DNA of 64,000 nt from Planctomycetota bacterium (GCA_030616775.1 JAUWWQ010000015.1:19445-83444); one strand, 5' to 3'. Positions 21,431 through 31,396 are shown, numbered from the stretch's first letter. The notes: generated from the letters alone by a model not told the origin. Translations and numbers: made by a program.

Positions 21431-21956
21431 GAAGGTAGTGCGGCACGCCAAGCACGTGACGTTCCAGATAGTTGAGGTGCTCGTGACACGTGAGTTGTCC
21501 GCCGCAACCCTGTAGCACGTCCAGCGGCTCGGGGTGCCTCCGCCGCTGGTTCAACCCGGATGACCGCCAGGATCGAGCGAGAGATCTGACGATTCACGTG
21601 GGGCAGCGGGCGGGGTTGCCCAGAGACCTTCGTTCGACGGGCGGGCGACTCAGAATTAGCACGTTGGACCGAGCAAACCGGCAGGATTCACGGCGAGATA
21701 CGCTTTTTTTCGCTTGCCCCGACCGGCTTGTTCTGGTAGGATCCTGGCTTAGGGTCGGGCAAATGGGAAGTTTCGGACAAGGGCTGTGTACTATCCAAAC
21801 GTGGCGCGTCATGATTCAACGGCATCAGACGTCACCACAGGTTGTATTCTCGATCCTTTCTCCAGTCTTGCTGACCGGCTGTCCTGCTTCCCCCGAACCT
21901 TGCCGGGCGCACGGTGCGTTTGGGAAAGTAGGCAATACACTATAGGAAAAGCAGAC
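21428..21956. other. Spacer before the C10 peptidase gene
   Basis: No supported gene. On the minus strand the frame of the oligopeptidase remnant stays open to 21554 without recognisable homology. A weak sigma-70-like pair, TTGCCC-17-TAGGAT, lies at 21714-21742 on the plus strand, far from the 21957 start. Confidence 0.4.
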
Positions 21957-23291
21957 ATGAGAACCAGACAAAGCAGACTACGAGTCTTGGGACCTGTTGC
22001 CATTCTTGTTATCGGGCTTGGCGGCATCGCGCTTGCCGACCCAGTACCGGTAGACACGGCGGTTCAGGTCGCCGTCAACCATCTGAATGGCACGGGCTTG
22101 GCAACCTTGCGCACGACAAGCGTGCTTGAGGTCTTCACCGAGACCGAGGGCGGAACGGACCTCTACTACACCGTGGACTTCGATCCAAACGGCTGGGCCA
22201 TCATCTCCGCTGATGATGCAGCCTACCCGGTCATCGCCTACTCCCCGACCGGATGGTACTCGGAGGAGAATCCCCCTCCCGCCTTCGTGGCCTGGATGGC
22301 AAACGTCAAGAGCGAGCTCGCTCACGCCGTCACCGTACGGATGGATCCGCTCCCTAAGGCCGTTGAGGCTTGGGACCGGCTCGATGTTTCGACCGAGGAT
22401 TTCCTGGCCGTCAACGTAGGGCAATACCGTAGGTCGCGCGTCCGCCCGCTGGTCAAGTCGACTTGGGGACAGGGGAGAACGAAGGGCCGCAAGCCCTGGA
22501 GTATCCACACAGTCTTCAACTCCTATAACAAGTATTGCCCTTGGGAGTACACCAATGCGAGGCACACTAAGAGGTGCTACGCGCCCACGGGGTGTGTCGC
22601 CACCGCGGTGGCGCAGATCATGAAGCATCATAAATGGCCTCCCGAGACCAGCGGCGACATCGAGGGATATGAGGTGCCGTATGACTGTGCTGAAGAAGAC
22701 TGTGAAGGGTACGGCTGGCGGGAGGTTGATTGCAGCGTCGACAACTGCTCGTACAACTGGTCTAACTGGTCCATGCCGTTGCACAGGTACGCCGACGAAA
22801 CCGCACGCTTGATGGGGCACCTCGGCGTTGCCCTGCAGATGGACTACGAGTGCGAGGGGTCCGGCGCGAACGGAGATGACGTCGTCCACGCTCTTGTGCA
22901 GCACTTCCAGTACGCGTCAGACGTCTCGCTAAGGTATCGGTCGTCCTATCCGGATACTTGGACGGACGATCTTCGAGCCGAGTTGGATGCGGGGCGCCCT
23001 TTGTATTACGCTGGGAAACCCCCCGATGGCGGATTCGGGCACGCCTTTGTCTGCGATGGTTATGGCAGACGCAGTCCTGACCATTTCCACTTCAACTGGG
23101 GTTGGGATGGCCTTTTCAACGGTTATTTCTTACTGGAGGATCTGACTCCGTCAAGTTACGACTGGACCAGCAGCCAGCAGGCTGTGTTCAATATCAGACC
23201 GCCCGACTCGGCGGACGTGTGGATCGACGATGACTACCAGCGGAAACAAGGCCGGCTGGAGCGGCGAGATGTACTACGAGGGGGGCGGTAG
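21957..23291 (+). CDS. Secreted C10 (streptopain-family) cysteine peptidase, 3' end disrupted
   Basis: 444 aa from ATG 21957, with AGGA about 10 nt upstream. Signal peptide: MRTRQSRLRVLGPVAILVIG, cleavage probably after GIALA. A prodomain (Spi-like, about 25-170) contains FDPNGWAIISADDAAYPVIA. The mature domain has the catalytic Cys in CYAPTGCVATAVAQIMKHH and the His in GFGHAFVCDGYG, followed by HFNWGWDGLFNGYFLL. After NIRPPDSADVWIDDDY the frame runs into a basic out-of-frame tail (RKQGRLERRDVLRGGR). In relatives known from memory VDDDY opens a beta-helix region, and beta-helix coding sequence indeed continues here in another frame. The peptidase part looks intact. Confidence 0.85.
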   Translation: MRTRQSRLRVLGPVAILVIGLGGIALADPVPVDTAVQVAVNHLNGTGLATLRTTSVLEVFTETEGGTDLYYTVDFDPNGWAIISADDAAYPVIAYSPTGWYSEENPPPAFVAWMANVKSELAHAVTVRMDPLPKAVEAWDRLDVSTEDFLAVNVGQYRRSRVRPLVKSTWGQGRTKGRKPWSIHTVFNSYNKYCPWEYTNARHTKRCYAPTGCVATAVAQIMKHHKWPPETSGDIEGYEVPYDCAEEDCEGYGWREVDCSVDNCSYNWSNWSMPLHRYADETARLMGHLGVALQMDYECEGSGANGDDVVHALVQHFQYASDVSLRYRSSYPDTWTDDLRAELDAGRPLYYAGKPPDGGFGHAFVCDGYGRRSPDHFHFNWGWDGLFNGYFLLEDLTPSSYDWTSSQQAVFNIRPPDSADVWIDDDYQRKQGRLERRDVLRGGR

Positions 23292-23547
23292 CCCAACGGT
23301 GACCAACCGCACCTTCAGCGGAAACACGGCTGACTACGGCGGCGGGATGTACAGCCGCGTCTAAAGCCAGCGGACGGTGGCCAACTGCACGTTGAGTGGA
23401 AACTCGCCGACCATCGACGGCGGCGGGGTTTTGGGCATGCTCAGCAGCGTCTCGACGGTGGCCAACTGGATTCTCTGGAGCAACACCGGCGGCCAGTGTC
23501 TTATGCTGGTCGATACCGGTATGGCTGCCTTCACCGGCGAACCGTAG
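23239..23547 (+). pseudogene. Beta-helix (Pmp-like) passenger remnant
   Basis: In a frame different from the C10 tail the DNA encodes SPTVTNRTFSGNTADYGGGM, an in-frame TAA at 23362, then TVANCTLSGN, STVANWILWSN and finally AAFTGEP and TAG at 23545. The repeated T-V-(T/A)-N-x-T-x-S-G-N pattern is that of right-handed beta-helix repeats. A deletion and frameshift have separated it from the peptidase. Confidence 0.65.
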
Positions 23548-23722
23548 TCGGTCGAGCTACATCATCCACGACTCGCTATTTTTGGCTCGCCGCTTACTCG
23601 ATACCGTCCATGTCCAGCACATGGACCAGGAACGCCCATATGTCGGTGGCCTCTTGGATGCGCATCTTTGTCGGCTTGCCGGCGCCGTGACCCGCTTTGG
23701 TCTGGACACGGATCAGCACCGG
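23523..23722. repeat. Right copy of the ~200-bp direct repeat
   Basis: Covers the end of the beta-helix remnant, the 46-bp spacer and the last ~43 codons of the intact oligopeptidase. The left copy is at 21233-21427. As the oligopeptidase is complete here, this is the original and the left one the duplicate (inference). Confidence 0.85.
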
Positions 23723-25753
23723 GGCCGGTCCGGAATGGGCTTCCTGCAAGGCAGCCGCAAACTTGAAGCTGTGCGCCGGTACGACGCGATCATCGTGATC
23801 GGCCGTGGTGATGAGCGTCGCCGGGTAGGCCGTACCGGGCTTGAGGTTGTGCAACGGCGAGTAAGCATACATGGCCTCGAACTCTTCCCGGTTTTCCGGC
23901 GAGCCGTAGTCCGACACCCACGCCCATCCAATGGTGTATTTGTTGAATCGCAGCATGTCCATCACACCGACGGCCGGCAGACATGCGGCGAACAAGTCGG
24001 GACGCTGTGTCATGCACGCCCCTACGAGAAGACCGCCGTTGCTGGCTCCACGAATCGCCAGCTTCCGGGTTGAGGTGTACTTATTGGCAATGAGCCACTC
24101 AGCGGCGGCGATGAAATCATCGAAGCAGTTCTGCTTTTCGAGCTTCATGCCCGCCTCGTGCCATTTCTTGCCATATTCGCCCCCTCCGCGGATGTTGGCC
24201 ACCGCGTAGACTCCGCCCATCTCCATCCACACCAAGTTCTCTATACGGAAATACGGCGTCATCGAGGCGTTGAACCCGCCATACCCGTAGAGCAGCGTGG
24301 GATTGCTGCCGTCACGCTTGATGCCCTTCTTATGGGTGATGAACATCGGCACTTTGGTGCCGTCTTTGCTCTTGTAGAAGACCTGCCTGGTCTCGTACTC
24401 ATCCGGATTAAAATCGACCTTGGGTCTGCGGAAGATCCCGCTCTTGCCCGTCACCATGTCGTACCGGTAGATCGTTCCCGGGTCCGTGAAGCCGGTGAAC
24501 GTGTAGAAGGTCTCCGTCTCATGGCGCTTTCCACCGAAGCCATACGCTGTGCCCATACTTGGGAACGCAACGTCGCGCACGAACTTGCCGTTGACGTCGA
24601 ACATCTTGACCTGCGTATGGGCATCCTTGAGATAGGTGGTCACGAACTTGTTGCCCACCAGATTGACCCTGCGAAGCGTCTCCCGAGCCTGCGGGATGGC
24701 CTCCTTCCAGTTGGCCCGATCCGGCTTGCGAGTGTCGATCGCGATGACACGGGAAAGCGGGGCATCCAGGTCGGTCCTGAACCAGAACAGCGGGCCGTCA
24801 TTGTCGATAAACGAGTACTGTGCATCGAACTGCCGGATCAGCTCGACGACCTTTGGATCCTGCCCCTTGAGATCCTTGAAAAAGATCAGGTTATTGCGTT
24901 CGGTGCCCTTCCTGACACTGATGATCAAATATCGCCCGTCGTCGGAAACCTTTCCGCCAAAGCTCCATTCCTTCTGATCGGGGCGCTCGTAGATCAGAGT
25001 ATCGGCGGATTGCGGCGTACCAAGACGGTGATAGCACAGTTTGTTGTAGTAGTTGGCCTGCTGAAGCTCCTGGCCCTCTTTCGGCTTGTCGTAGCGACTG
25101 TAATAAAAACCCTTCTTGTCCTTCGTCCATGATGCCCCGCTGAACTTGATCCACTCGAGGTGATCGTCCAAATCCTTTCCGGTCTCGACGTCCCGGACGA
25201 ACCATTCGTCCCAGTCGGATCCTGCTGCCGACTTCGCATACGCCATCAGCATGCCGTCGTCGGTTGCGGCCAAGCCCGACAGCGAGGTTGTGCCGTCGGC
25301 AGAGAAGCTGTTCGGATCCAGCAGCATCCGCGGCTGACCATCCAGCGACTCGACAGTGTAGAGCACGCTGTGATTCTGCAGGCCGTCATTCTTCGTGAAG
25401 AAGTAGCGCCCGCCGCGCTTCCAAGGCATGCCGTACTTCTCGTAGTCCCAAAGCTTCGTCAGACGCTTATTGATCTTGGCCCGTTCCGGAATCCGCTCCA
25501 AGTAGGGAAGCGTGATACGGTTTTGAGCCTCGATCCAGGTGCGGGTCTCCGGCGAGTGCTCGTCTTCGAGCCAGCGGTACGGATCAGGCACCTTGACGCC
25601 GTGATAGGTGTCGACGACGTCTCCCTTACGGGCCTTCGGGTAGACCAGCGGCTTGGCCGACCCGGCGAGCACCTCGGCGAACGGGATCGCGGAGAACCCC
25701 AGGATAGCGACACTAGCGATCAGAAGGCGAATCAATCTCTTGCGTGCAGGCAT
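23594..25753 (-). CDS. Secreted prolyl oligopeptidase (S9A)
   Basis: 719 aa from ATG 25753 with AAGGAG 7 nt upstream. Signal peptide RLIRLLIASVAILGFSAIPF, so it is exported, unlike cytosolic POP. A seven-bladed propeller (about 80-450) opens with DTYHGVKVPDPYRWLED. The alpha/beta-hydrolase domain has the catalytic Ser in IRGASNGGLLVG, Asp in TADHDDRVVPAHSFKF and His in KAGHGAGKPT. It cleaves peptides after proline. Its 3' end is duplicated at 21.3 kb. The frame runs further upstream without homology. Confidence 0.95.
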   Translation of the reverse strand: MPARKRLIRLLIASVAILGFSAIPFAEVLAGSAKPLVYPKARKGDVVDTYHGVKVPDPYRWLEDEHSPETRTWIEAQNRITLPYLERIPERAKINKRLTKLWDYEKYGMPWKRGGRYFFTKNDGLQNHSVLYTVESLDGQPRMLLDPNSFSADGTTSLSGLAATDDGMLMAYAKSAAGSDWDEWFVRDVETGKDLDDHLEWIKFSGASWTKDKKGFYYSRYDKPKEGQELQQANYYNKLCYHRLGTPQSADTLIYERPDQKEWSFGGKVSDDGRYLIISVRKGTERNNLIFFKDLKGQDPKVVELIRQFDAQYSFIDNDGPLFWFRTDLDAPLSRVIAIDTRKPDRANWKEAIPQARETLRRVNLVGNKFVTTYLKDAHTQVKMFDVNGKFVRDVAFPSMGTAYGFGGKRHETETFYTFTGFTDPGTIYRYDMVTGKSGIFRRPKVDFNPDEYETRQVFYKSKDGTKVPMFITHKKGIKRDGSNPTLLYGYGGFNASMTPYFRIENLVWMEMGGVYAVANIRGGGEYGKKWHEAGMKLEKQNCFDDFIAAAEWLIANKYTSTRKLAIRGASNGGLLVGACMTQRPDLFAACLPAVGVMDMLRFNKYTIGWAWVSDYGSPENREEFEAMYAYSPLHNLKPGTAYPATLITTADHDDRVVPAHSFKFAAALQEAHSGPAPVLIRVQTKAGHGAGKPTKMRIQEATDIWAFLVHVLDMDGIE

Positions 25754-25998
25754 TATCAACTCCTTATCCAGCCGGCGCGAAGCATCCCTCGAAGGAGCCC
25801 GCGGAACAGCGTGGTTCGCGGGACTCCCCAGGCAGGACAAACATAGCCGGGCCTCCCCAGCGAGCCCGGACATATGCCCTTTGTACTCCACTTCTACAAC
25901 CTCGGCAAGGGTCACCACGCCAGCGACGATTTCCGAGCATTCAGGAAACACGCTTGAGGGCTGCTCACGCGGGCCGATATCCGTCTACAATAGAAGGC

Positions 25999-27381
25999 AT
26001 GGACGACAAACGCATCGAGACCATTCGCAAACGCATCGCCGAGTTCCCCAAGACACCCGGCGTCTATCTGATGAAAGACGCCGAGGGGCGGGTGCTGTAC
26101 GTCGGCAAGGCCAAGGACCTTCGCTCACGGATCAGCAGCTACTTCCAGCCCGGAGCCGACCTGCTCAACACCCGGGGGCCCGACATCTGCCGGATGGTCG
26201 ATAAGGTCGTCGACATCGATTATCTGGAATGCGAGACCGAGGTCGATGCCCTGCTCAAAGAGGCCCGGCTGATCAAGGACATTCAGCCGCCGCACAACGC
26301 CCAGCTCAAGGACGGCAAGACCTTCCCCTACATCGAGATCACTACGCGGGACGACTTCCCCGGCGTGTATGTGACACGAACGCCGCGTCTTAAGGGCAGC
26401 AAGCTTTACGGTCCGTTCCTGAACGCGATGGGAATCCGCGATGCTGTCAACGCGCTGCAAAAGGTCTTCAAGTATCGCACGTGCGAGCTGGACATTCGCG
26501 AGGACGATCCTACGCGGCGCTACTTCCGTCCCTGCCTGCTGCACGCCATCAATCAGTGCACGGCACCCTGCGGCGACCTTATCAGCAGGGAGGAATACAA
26601 AAAGGACATCGACCGGCTCAGAAAGTTCATGGCTTCCAAACGCAGCGTCCTGGTCCGGCAAATGACCCGGGAGATGGAGGCGGCGGCCAAGGAGATGCGA
26701 TTCGAAGAAGCGGCCAAGCTGCGCGATCGCGTCAAGGCCATCCAATCGCTCGATCTTTCCGGCGACGTACATGAAGACGTGCAGCCGGAGGTGTTCTATG
26801 TCGATCCGAAAAAGGGACTCGAAAGGCTGGCTGACCTGCTGGGGCTGGAGTCGCCGCCGCGCAATATGGAGTGCATTGACATTGCCCACCTGCACGGCGA
26901 GGAGATGGCCGGGGCGCTGGTGTGCTTCATCGACGGGAAACCGTTCAAGAACGGCTATCGACGATTCAAGATCGGCACGGTCGAAGGTATCGACGATTAT
27001 GCGGCCATCCGCGAGGTGATCACCCGGCGCTACCGCTACGCGGCCGAGGGCGAAGAGCTTTACCCGGATGTCATTCTCATCGACGGCGGGCTCGGCCAGT
27101 TGCACGCCGGCCTGGAGGCTTTTAGCGAAATGAACCTCCGCCCGCCGATGGTGATCTCCCTGGCCAAGCGCGAAGAGGAAATCTACATCCAGGCCAAGAC
27201 CGCTCCGGTCCGCCTGGCCCGCAACAACGAAGCCCTCCGCCTGTTACAGTCCATGCGCGACGAAGCCCACCGCTTCTCCCAACACTACCACCACATCCTG
27301 CGCAAAAAGAAGACCTTCGAAAGAGATGTAGCCGAAGGCCGACGACCGCCGAGACCCAAACGTGGTACGACCAACGCGTGA
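25999..27381 (+). CDS. uvrC: UvrC excinuclease subunit, short form without the C-terminal HhH2 domain
   Basis: 460 aa from ATG 25999. GIY-YIG domain (KTPGVYLMKDAEGRVLYVGK), a Cys cluster (FRPCLLHAINQCTAPCGD), a UVR motif (MTREMEAAAKEMRFEEAAKL) and the RNase H-like nuclease with Asp residues in CIDIAHLHGE, ILIDGGLGQL and MRDEAHRFSQHYHH. Usual UvrC has about 600 residues and ends in a tandem helix-hairpin-helix domain needed for 5' incision in E. coli. Here the protein stops at KRGTTNA soon after the nuclease domain. The frame opens far upstream of 25999 without homology. Confidence 0.93.
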   Translation: MDDKRIETIRKRIAEFPKTPGVYLMKDAEGRVLYVGKAKDLRSRISSYFQPGADLLNTRGPDICRMVDKVVDIDYLECETEVDALLKEARLIKDIQPPHNAQLKDGKTFPYIEITTRDDFPGVYVTRTPRLKGSKLYGPFLNAMGIRDAVNALQKVFKYRTCELDIREDDPTRRYFRPCLLHAINQCTAPCGDLISREEYKKDIDRLRKFMASKRSVLVRQMTREMEAAAKEMRFEEAAKLRDRVKAIQSLDLSGDVHEDVQPEVFYVDPKKGLERLADLLGLESPPRNMECIDIAHLHGEEMAGALVCFIDGKPFKNGYRRFKIGTVEGIDDYAAIREVITRRYRYAAEGEELYPDVILIDGGLGQLHAGLEAFSEMNLRPPMVISLAKREEEIYIQAKTAPVRLARNNEALRLLQSMRDEAHRFSQHYHHILRKKKTFERDVAEGRRPPRPKRGTTNA

Positions 27382-27848
27382 CGATGCTAGCGGTCTTGGG
27401 AAGACGAACGGAGTGTGCGACTGCTCCTGGTCCCGGGAAAGAAACGTGCGGGAAGTGGTTCGCAGGCAAGAAGCGCACACAGCAGCACTGAGGTCCGCGT
27501 GTAGCATCCGTTGGCCAACTGCACGGGCGCGCATCACTGGCCTGGCTAAATCGGTGTGTGGACTTGTGCAACAGGTGGTTGTCATGTTTGCGAATCTCAC
27601 GAATTCGACAGGTGATCTGACTCGGTCGATTCGCTCCGGCAAATGTCATGCGCGCACGCGGTCGTAGCGTGTCAGAAAGTGTCCTGTAGGTGTTAGCGAT
27701 GTAAGAAGTTGTTATGGGCTAGCGAAACTCAATTGTGCGGGTTTTCCTGGACGAATAGAATAATGACATGTGACCAGAACGTCGGGTTGTGGGTCAGTTG
27801 CTTCGAACCGAGCGCTCGATTGCGCCTTTGCGTAAGGGAAACGAAACC
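27382..27848. other. 467-bp spacer with a candidate promoter
   Basis: No supported gene on either strand. TTGTGC (27733-27738), 17 bp, TAGAAT (27756-27761) is a possible promoter of the next gene, giving a leader of about 80 nt. Confidence 0.35.
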
Positions 27849-30134
27849 ATGAATACGAAAATGACCAGTTGGGCCACAGGATTAGCTGTTGTGCTTAGTG
27901 TCGGACTGCTGGCACCTAATGCGGCGGCAAAAGGGAAGTCTTCGCTTATCGGGGCTGTTCCGGACGACGTGTTTATTTGCGTGGCCGGGCGGCACAACCC
28001 GGAGCGCCAGTTTCTCTGCGACTACTGGGACGAGGTCATCGATGCGTTGAAGGAATCCGGGATCGGTTCCGACTTGATGGAGCTGATCGTATCCCAGCTC
28101 GGTGAGGAGCAGCGCGCCGAGGTGGATCGCTTCAAGGAGCTGGCCAAGAAACTCCTTGATGGTGTGGACTGGGACAAGTTGGGCGGCGGTGAGATGGTCT
28201 TTGCCGAGCGTATGTTAAAGCCTGTATACATTGGCAAGGGCGTCACCATGATGCCCGATATGGTGTGGATGTTTCGCGGAAGCGACGGTAGCGCATCGGA
28301 GAATTACGAGGGGCTTGTCGCGATCCTTCAAGCAATCGTCGCGGAGGTCAACAAGGCGGCCGGCGAGGAAGTGCTGACCGTGAACACAACCCCGCGTCTG
28401 GGCGCCAAGGTTGCAGCCGTGAACCTGCTGGCCAAGGTTCCCAACACCCCACCATTCAACCTGGCAATGGCTTTGCACCGCGACGTGATCGTGATTGCGG
28501 CGGGTGACAAGATTCTTGACGAGGTTCTCGGCCTGCTGGAGGGCAAAAGCTCCAAGAAGTCCCTCGCTGCCAGCCGACGCTTCAAGCAGGCGTTTGCCAA
28601 TCTCCCGACGGCCGAAGACGAAATGACCTTCTTCGACGTGCCGGTCTTACTCGGCTCATTCCGAGCACTCGGTGATCTGGCCGTAGCCGAGGCGGCGAGC
28701 TCAGGATCGGGGGACGCCGTGACCAACGCACGGTTCTGCGATGAGGCCAACAAGCTTGCCGAAAAGGGCGTCGAAGCCTACCGCCAGAAGGACTACCAGA
28801 AGGCATTGGAATACACCAAGAAGGCCCATGAGGTGGCGTCGGCCGACTCTCGGATCATGTACAACCTGGCCTGCTTCCATGCTATGGTTGGGAACAAGGA
28901 CGAAGCCTTGACCTGGCTGGAAAAAGCCGTGGACGGAGGCTTTTCCGCCCCCAAGCAGATTGCCAAGGATGCCGATCTGAAGATCGTTCGCGGTGACCCA
29001 CGATATGAGGCGGCGCTGGCCAAGGCTACGAAGCAGGTGACCGCCAAGTCGCGTGCCGAGGCTGACAAATGGCAACAGGTGGCCGTACGCCTGTTCGATG
29101 TGCCGGGGATGATCGACTACATCGCAGCCGTCAAGTACACGGACGGGTACACGGTCCACGCCGAAGAGATCACGGCCCTGGTGCCGGGCGCTGCTGATAA
29201 CCCGTTTTACCCGGTGTTCGGAAAGCGTAAGCCGTTGACGGACTTTGACCGTTACCTTCCGAAGGAAACCGTATCGTTCTCCGTGAGCGGCGGGATTGAC
29301 CTTGGCGAACTGTACAGGTTCCTCGAAGACACGATTCGCGGATTGGGGCCGAAGGGTGAAGAGATGCTCGCCAAGTGGGCGGGCATGCAGAAGGAGCTGG
29401 GCTTCGACGTTCGCAAGGACATCCTGGGCTGGATTCAAGGCGACATTATCCAGCTCACGTTAAAGCAGCCTGTCGGTAGCGCGTGGGTGCTCATGCTCAA
29501 GGTTGCCGATGAGGCCGCTGCTCGCGAGAAGCTCGATTCCGCTGTGGCGTTCCTGTCGACGAATCTGCAGCAAGCAGCCCAAAAGAATCCAGCGTTGGCG
29601 ATGCTGACCCCTCGTACCTCGCCGGTGACGCACGAGAAACTGTCCGGGTTCCACAACGTTGCTGTCGGCATGATGCCGCAGCCGGCGGTCTGCGGTGTAA
29701 GCGGCGGGTATCTTATCCTGGGTTCATCGGCAGACGCCGTAGCGTTGTGCCTGGCCACGGCGGCGGGTGATCACCCCAACATCCGGAAGAATAGCCAGTT
29801 CATGGCCGAGGCCGTGATTCCCAAGGGAGCGGTTCGGTCGATCTCCTTCACCGACAAGCGGAACTTCGGCACCGAGATCGCGCAGTTCATTGGTGTGCTA
29901 TCCATGGTGGGTGGGATGAGCGCCATGATGATACCGGATCCCGAAGCTCAGCAGTTGATTACGAAGATACTCGGGCCGGTTGCGAAGCTGGGCCCCATCG
30001 CGCAGAAAATCGACTTTTATAAGTCCTCCGCGAAGTATACAACCTTTAACGGCAAGATGTGGCATACGCGGAGCGTAACCAACTATCGATCACCTGCCGA
30101 GCGCGGTGCGGGTAAGGGGGCTTATCCGGAGTAA
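27849..30134 (+). CDS. Secreted DUF3352-like protein with a TPR insertion
   Basis: 761 aa from ATG 27849. Signal peptide: SWATGLAVVLSVGLLAPNAA, cleavage after AAA. The start SLIGAVPDDVFICVAGR and the later YLPKETVSFSVSGGIDLGEL and LGFDVRKDILGWIQGDI resemble the DUF3352 pattern (P-x-D-x-x-x-x-x; G-x-D-x-x-x-D-x-x-x-x-L) of exported proteins of unknown function. About residues 305-400 are a TPR-type module (KGVEAYRQKDYQKALEYTKK, then YNLACFHAMVGNKDEALTWL) placed between the two halves. No catalytic motif is seen. Confidence 0.6.
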   Translation: MNTKMTSWATGLAVVLSVGLLAPNAAAKGKSSLIGAVPDDVFICVAGRHNPERQFLCDYWDEVIDALKESGIGSDLMELIVSQLGEEQRAEVDRFKELAKKLLDGVDWDKLGGGEMVFAERMLKPVYIGKGVTMMPDMVWMFRGSDGSASENYEGLVAILQAIVAEVNKAAGEEVLTVNTTPRLGAKVAAVNLLAKVPNTPPFNLAMALHRDVIVIAAGDKILDEVLGLLEGKSSKKSLAASRRFKQAFANLPTAEDEMTFFDVPVLLGSFRALGDLAVAEAASSGSGDAVTNARFCDEANKLAEKGVEAYRQKDYQKALEYTKKAHEVASADSRIMYNLACFHAMVGNKDEALTWLEKAVDGGFSAPKQIAKDADLKIVRGDPRYEAALAKATKQVTAKSRAEADKWQQVAVRLFDVPGMIDYIAAVKYTDGYTVHAEEITALVPGAADNPFYPVFGKRKPLTDFDRYLPKETVSFSVSGGIDLGELYRFLEDTIRGLGPKGEEMLAKWAGMQKELGFDVRKDILGWIQGDIIQLTLKQPVGSAWVLMLKVADEAAAREKLDSAVAFLSTNLQQAAQKNPALAMLTPRTSPVTHEKLSGFHNVAVGMMPQPAVCGVSGGYLILGSSADAVALCLATAAGDHPNIRKNSQFMAEAVIPKGAVRSISFTDKRNFGTEIAQFIGVLSMVGGMSAMMIPDPEAQQLITKILGPVAKLGPIAQKIDFYKSSAKYTTFNGKMWHTRSVTNYRSPAERGAGKGAYPE

Positions 30135-30264
30135 GTAACCGGCGCGGGCGGGCGCACCGGCCGGCTTACGACTCGCACCCAATCAGGCAACGTGCTCTCG
30201 AAAGACACGGTGTGTCTGTTGCGCCTCCGCAGACTGGCAGCAAAGCGCCGAGTGACGCGACGGT

Positions 30265-31173
30265 TCAAGATGCGCCTAGTGTCACCAGCACGATGCCCAC
30301 CATGGCCAGCGTGGCGGCGATCGCCTTCCGCAAGCCGAAGCTCTCCTTGAGAAACACCGCAGCCAGGATGATCGCGAAGATCACCGAGGTCTGGTTCAGG
30401 ATGCCCGCAACGGCGGCCTTGGCATACTTGAAACCCGCCATCCACAAAATCAGGGCGAAATAAGCGCCCAGGATTGAGGCGGGAAGGCTGATCTTCCAGG
30501 TCGAGGTCAGCCGAAAGGCCGACCAGTGCTTCTTCCGCAGTGGTGAGGCCAGGGCAATTAGTGCAAGGGCCAACGTGCCAGCCAGCATCCGCAAGGCGGT
30601 GGCCAAAATGAGCGGGAAATCGTAGAACTCCAGGACGGGCTTGGCGATTACGATCCCGAAAGTCATAAATGCCATGGCCGAGGCACCCAATATGACCCCG
30701 AGCACGAGCTGGCCGCGAGTCCGGTCGGCCGGAGGGGTCAGTCGCGAAGTGATGAGCACACCTGCCAGAATCAGTCCGGTTCCGGCATAGTCGGAGAGCC
30801 CCAGCTCCTCCGACAGTATGAGGTACGCGAAGAGGATGATGAAAGGACCGTACAAACAGTCCACGATCGAGACGATTCCCACGCCAATGAGGTTGAGGGC
30901 GTGGAAGAACACCGTGTCCGCCAACGCGATGCCGAGCAGACCGCTTATAATCAAAATCACGATGTCCTCGCGAGGATACCTGTGTAAGGCTGCAAGGCTG
31001 TCCGGCATGAAACACAAGGTGGCCACGAGCAGGATCAGTCCGACGACGTTCTTGAAGAGATTCAGGGCTAGAGGTGGGATGTGCTCGCCGGTGCGCTTGA
31101 AAAGCACCAGCGCACAAGCCCAGGTTACCGCAGCCAGGAGCGCGCAAGTTTGCCCGAGGAGAGTATTTTCCAT
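30265..31173 (-). CDS. EamA-family drug/metabolite transporter
   Basis: 302 aa, about ten membrane helices in two EamA repeats (LLGQTCALLAAVTWACALVL and QLVLGVILGASAMAFMTFGI start the halves). The end VFLKESFGLRKAIAATLAMV is the usual E-x-x-x family signature. Such carriers export amino acids, nucleotides or other small molecules; the substrate is unknown. ATG 31173 is chosen because the first helix starts there. No Shine-Dalgarno sequence precedes it (CCCCCT), so it may be poorly or leaderlessly translated. Convergent with the DUF3352-like gene. Confidence 0.88.
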   Translation of the reverse strand: MENTLLGQTCALLAAVTWACALVLFKRTGEHIPPLALNLFKNVVGLILLVATLCFMPDSLAALHRYPREDIVILIISGLLGIALADTVFFHALNLIGVGIVSIVDCLYGPFIILFAYLILSEELGLSDYAGTGLILAGVLITSRLTPPADRTRGQLVLGVILGASAMAFMTFGIVIAKPVLEFYDFPLILATALRMLAGTLALALIALASPLRKKHWSAFRLTSTWKISLPASILGAYFALILWMAGFKYAKAAVAGILNQTSVIFAIILAAVFLKESFGLRKAIAATLAMVGIVLVTLGAS

Positions 31174-31396
31174 AGGGGGACTATAGTGAACGACTCTCGC
31201 CCGGCAAATGCGCGCATCAAATGCTGTGTGTCGGCGATTCGCCGACCTCGACACCCACGCCCCGGACCACGAAATACGTGGGCTGAGCATATACTCTGCA
31301 CCGGCCGGGCAGACCGACAACCGCCACTACGTGAGTCTGCCTTCCCACCGCGGAGCCAGGTACCCAGACCAGTGAAAGCCGACGGCGGCATGCGAG

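Noticed and set aside
23396..24073. 225-codon plus-strand frame opposite the oligopeptidase end
   Set aside because: It is mostly antisense to the oligopeptidase and begins within the beta-helix remnant; no own support.
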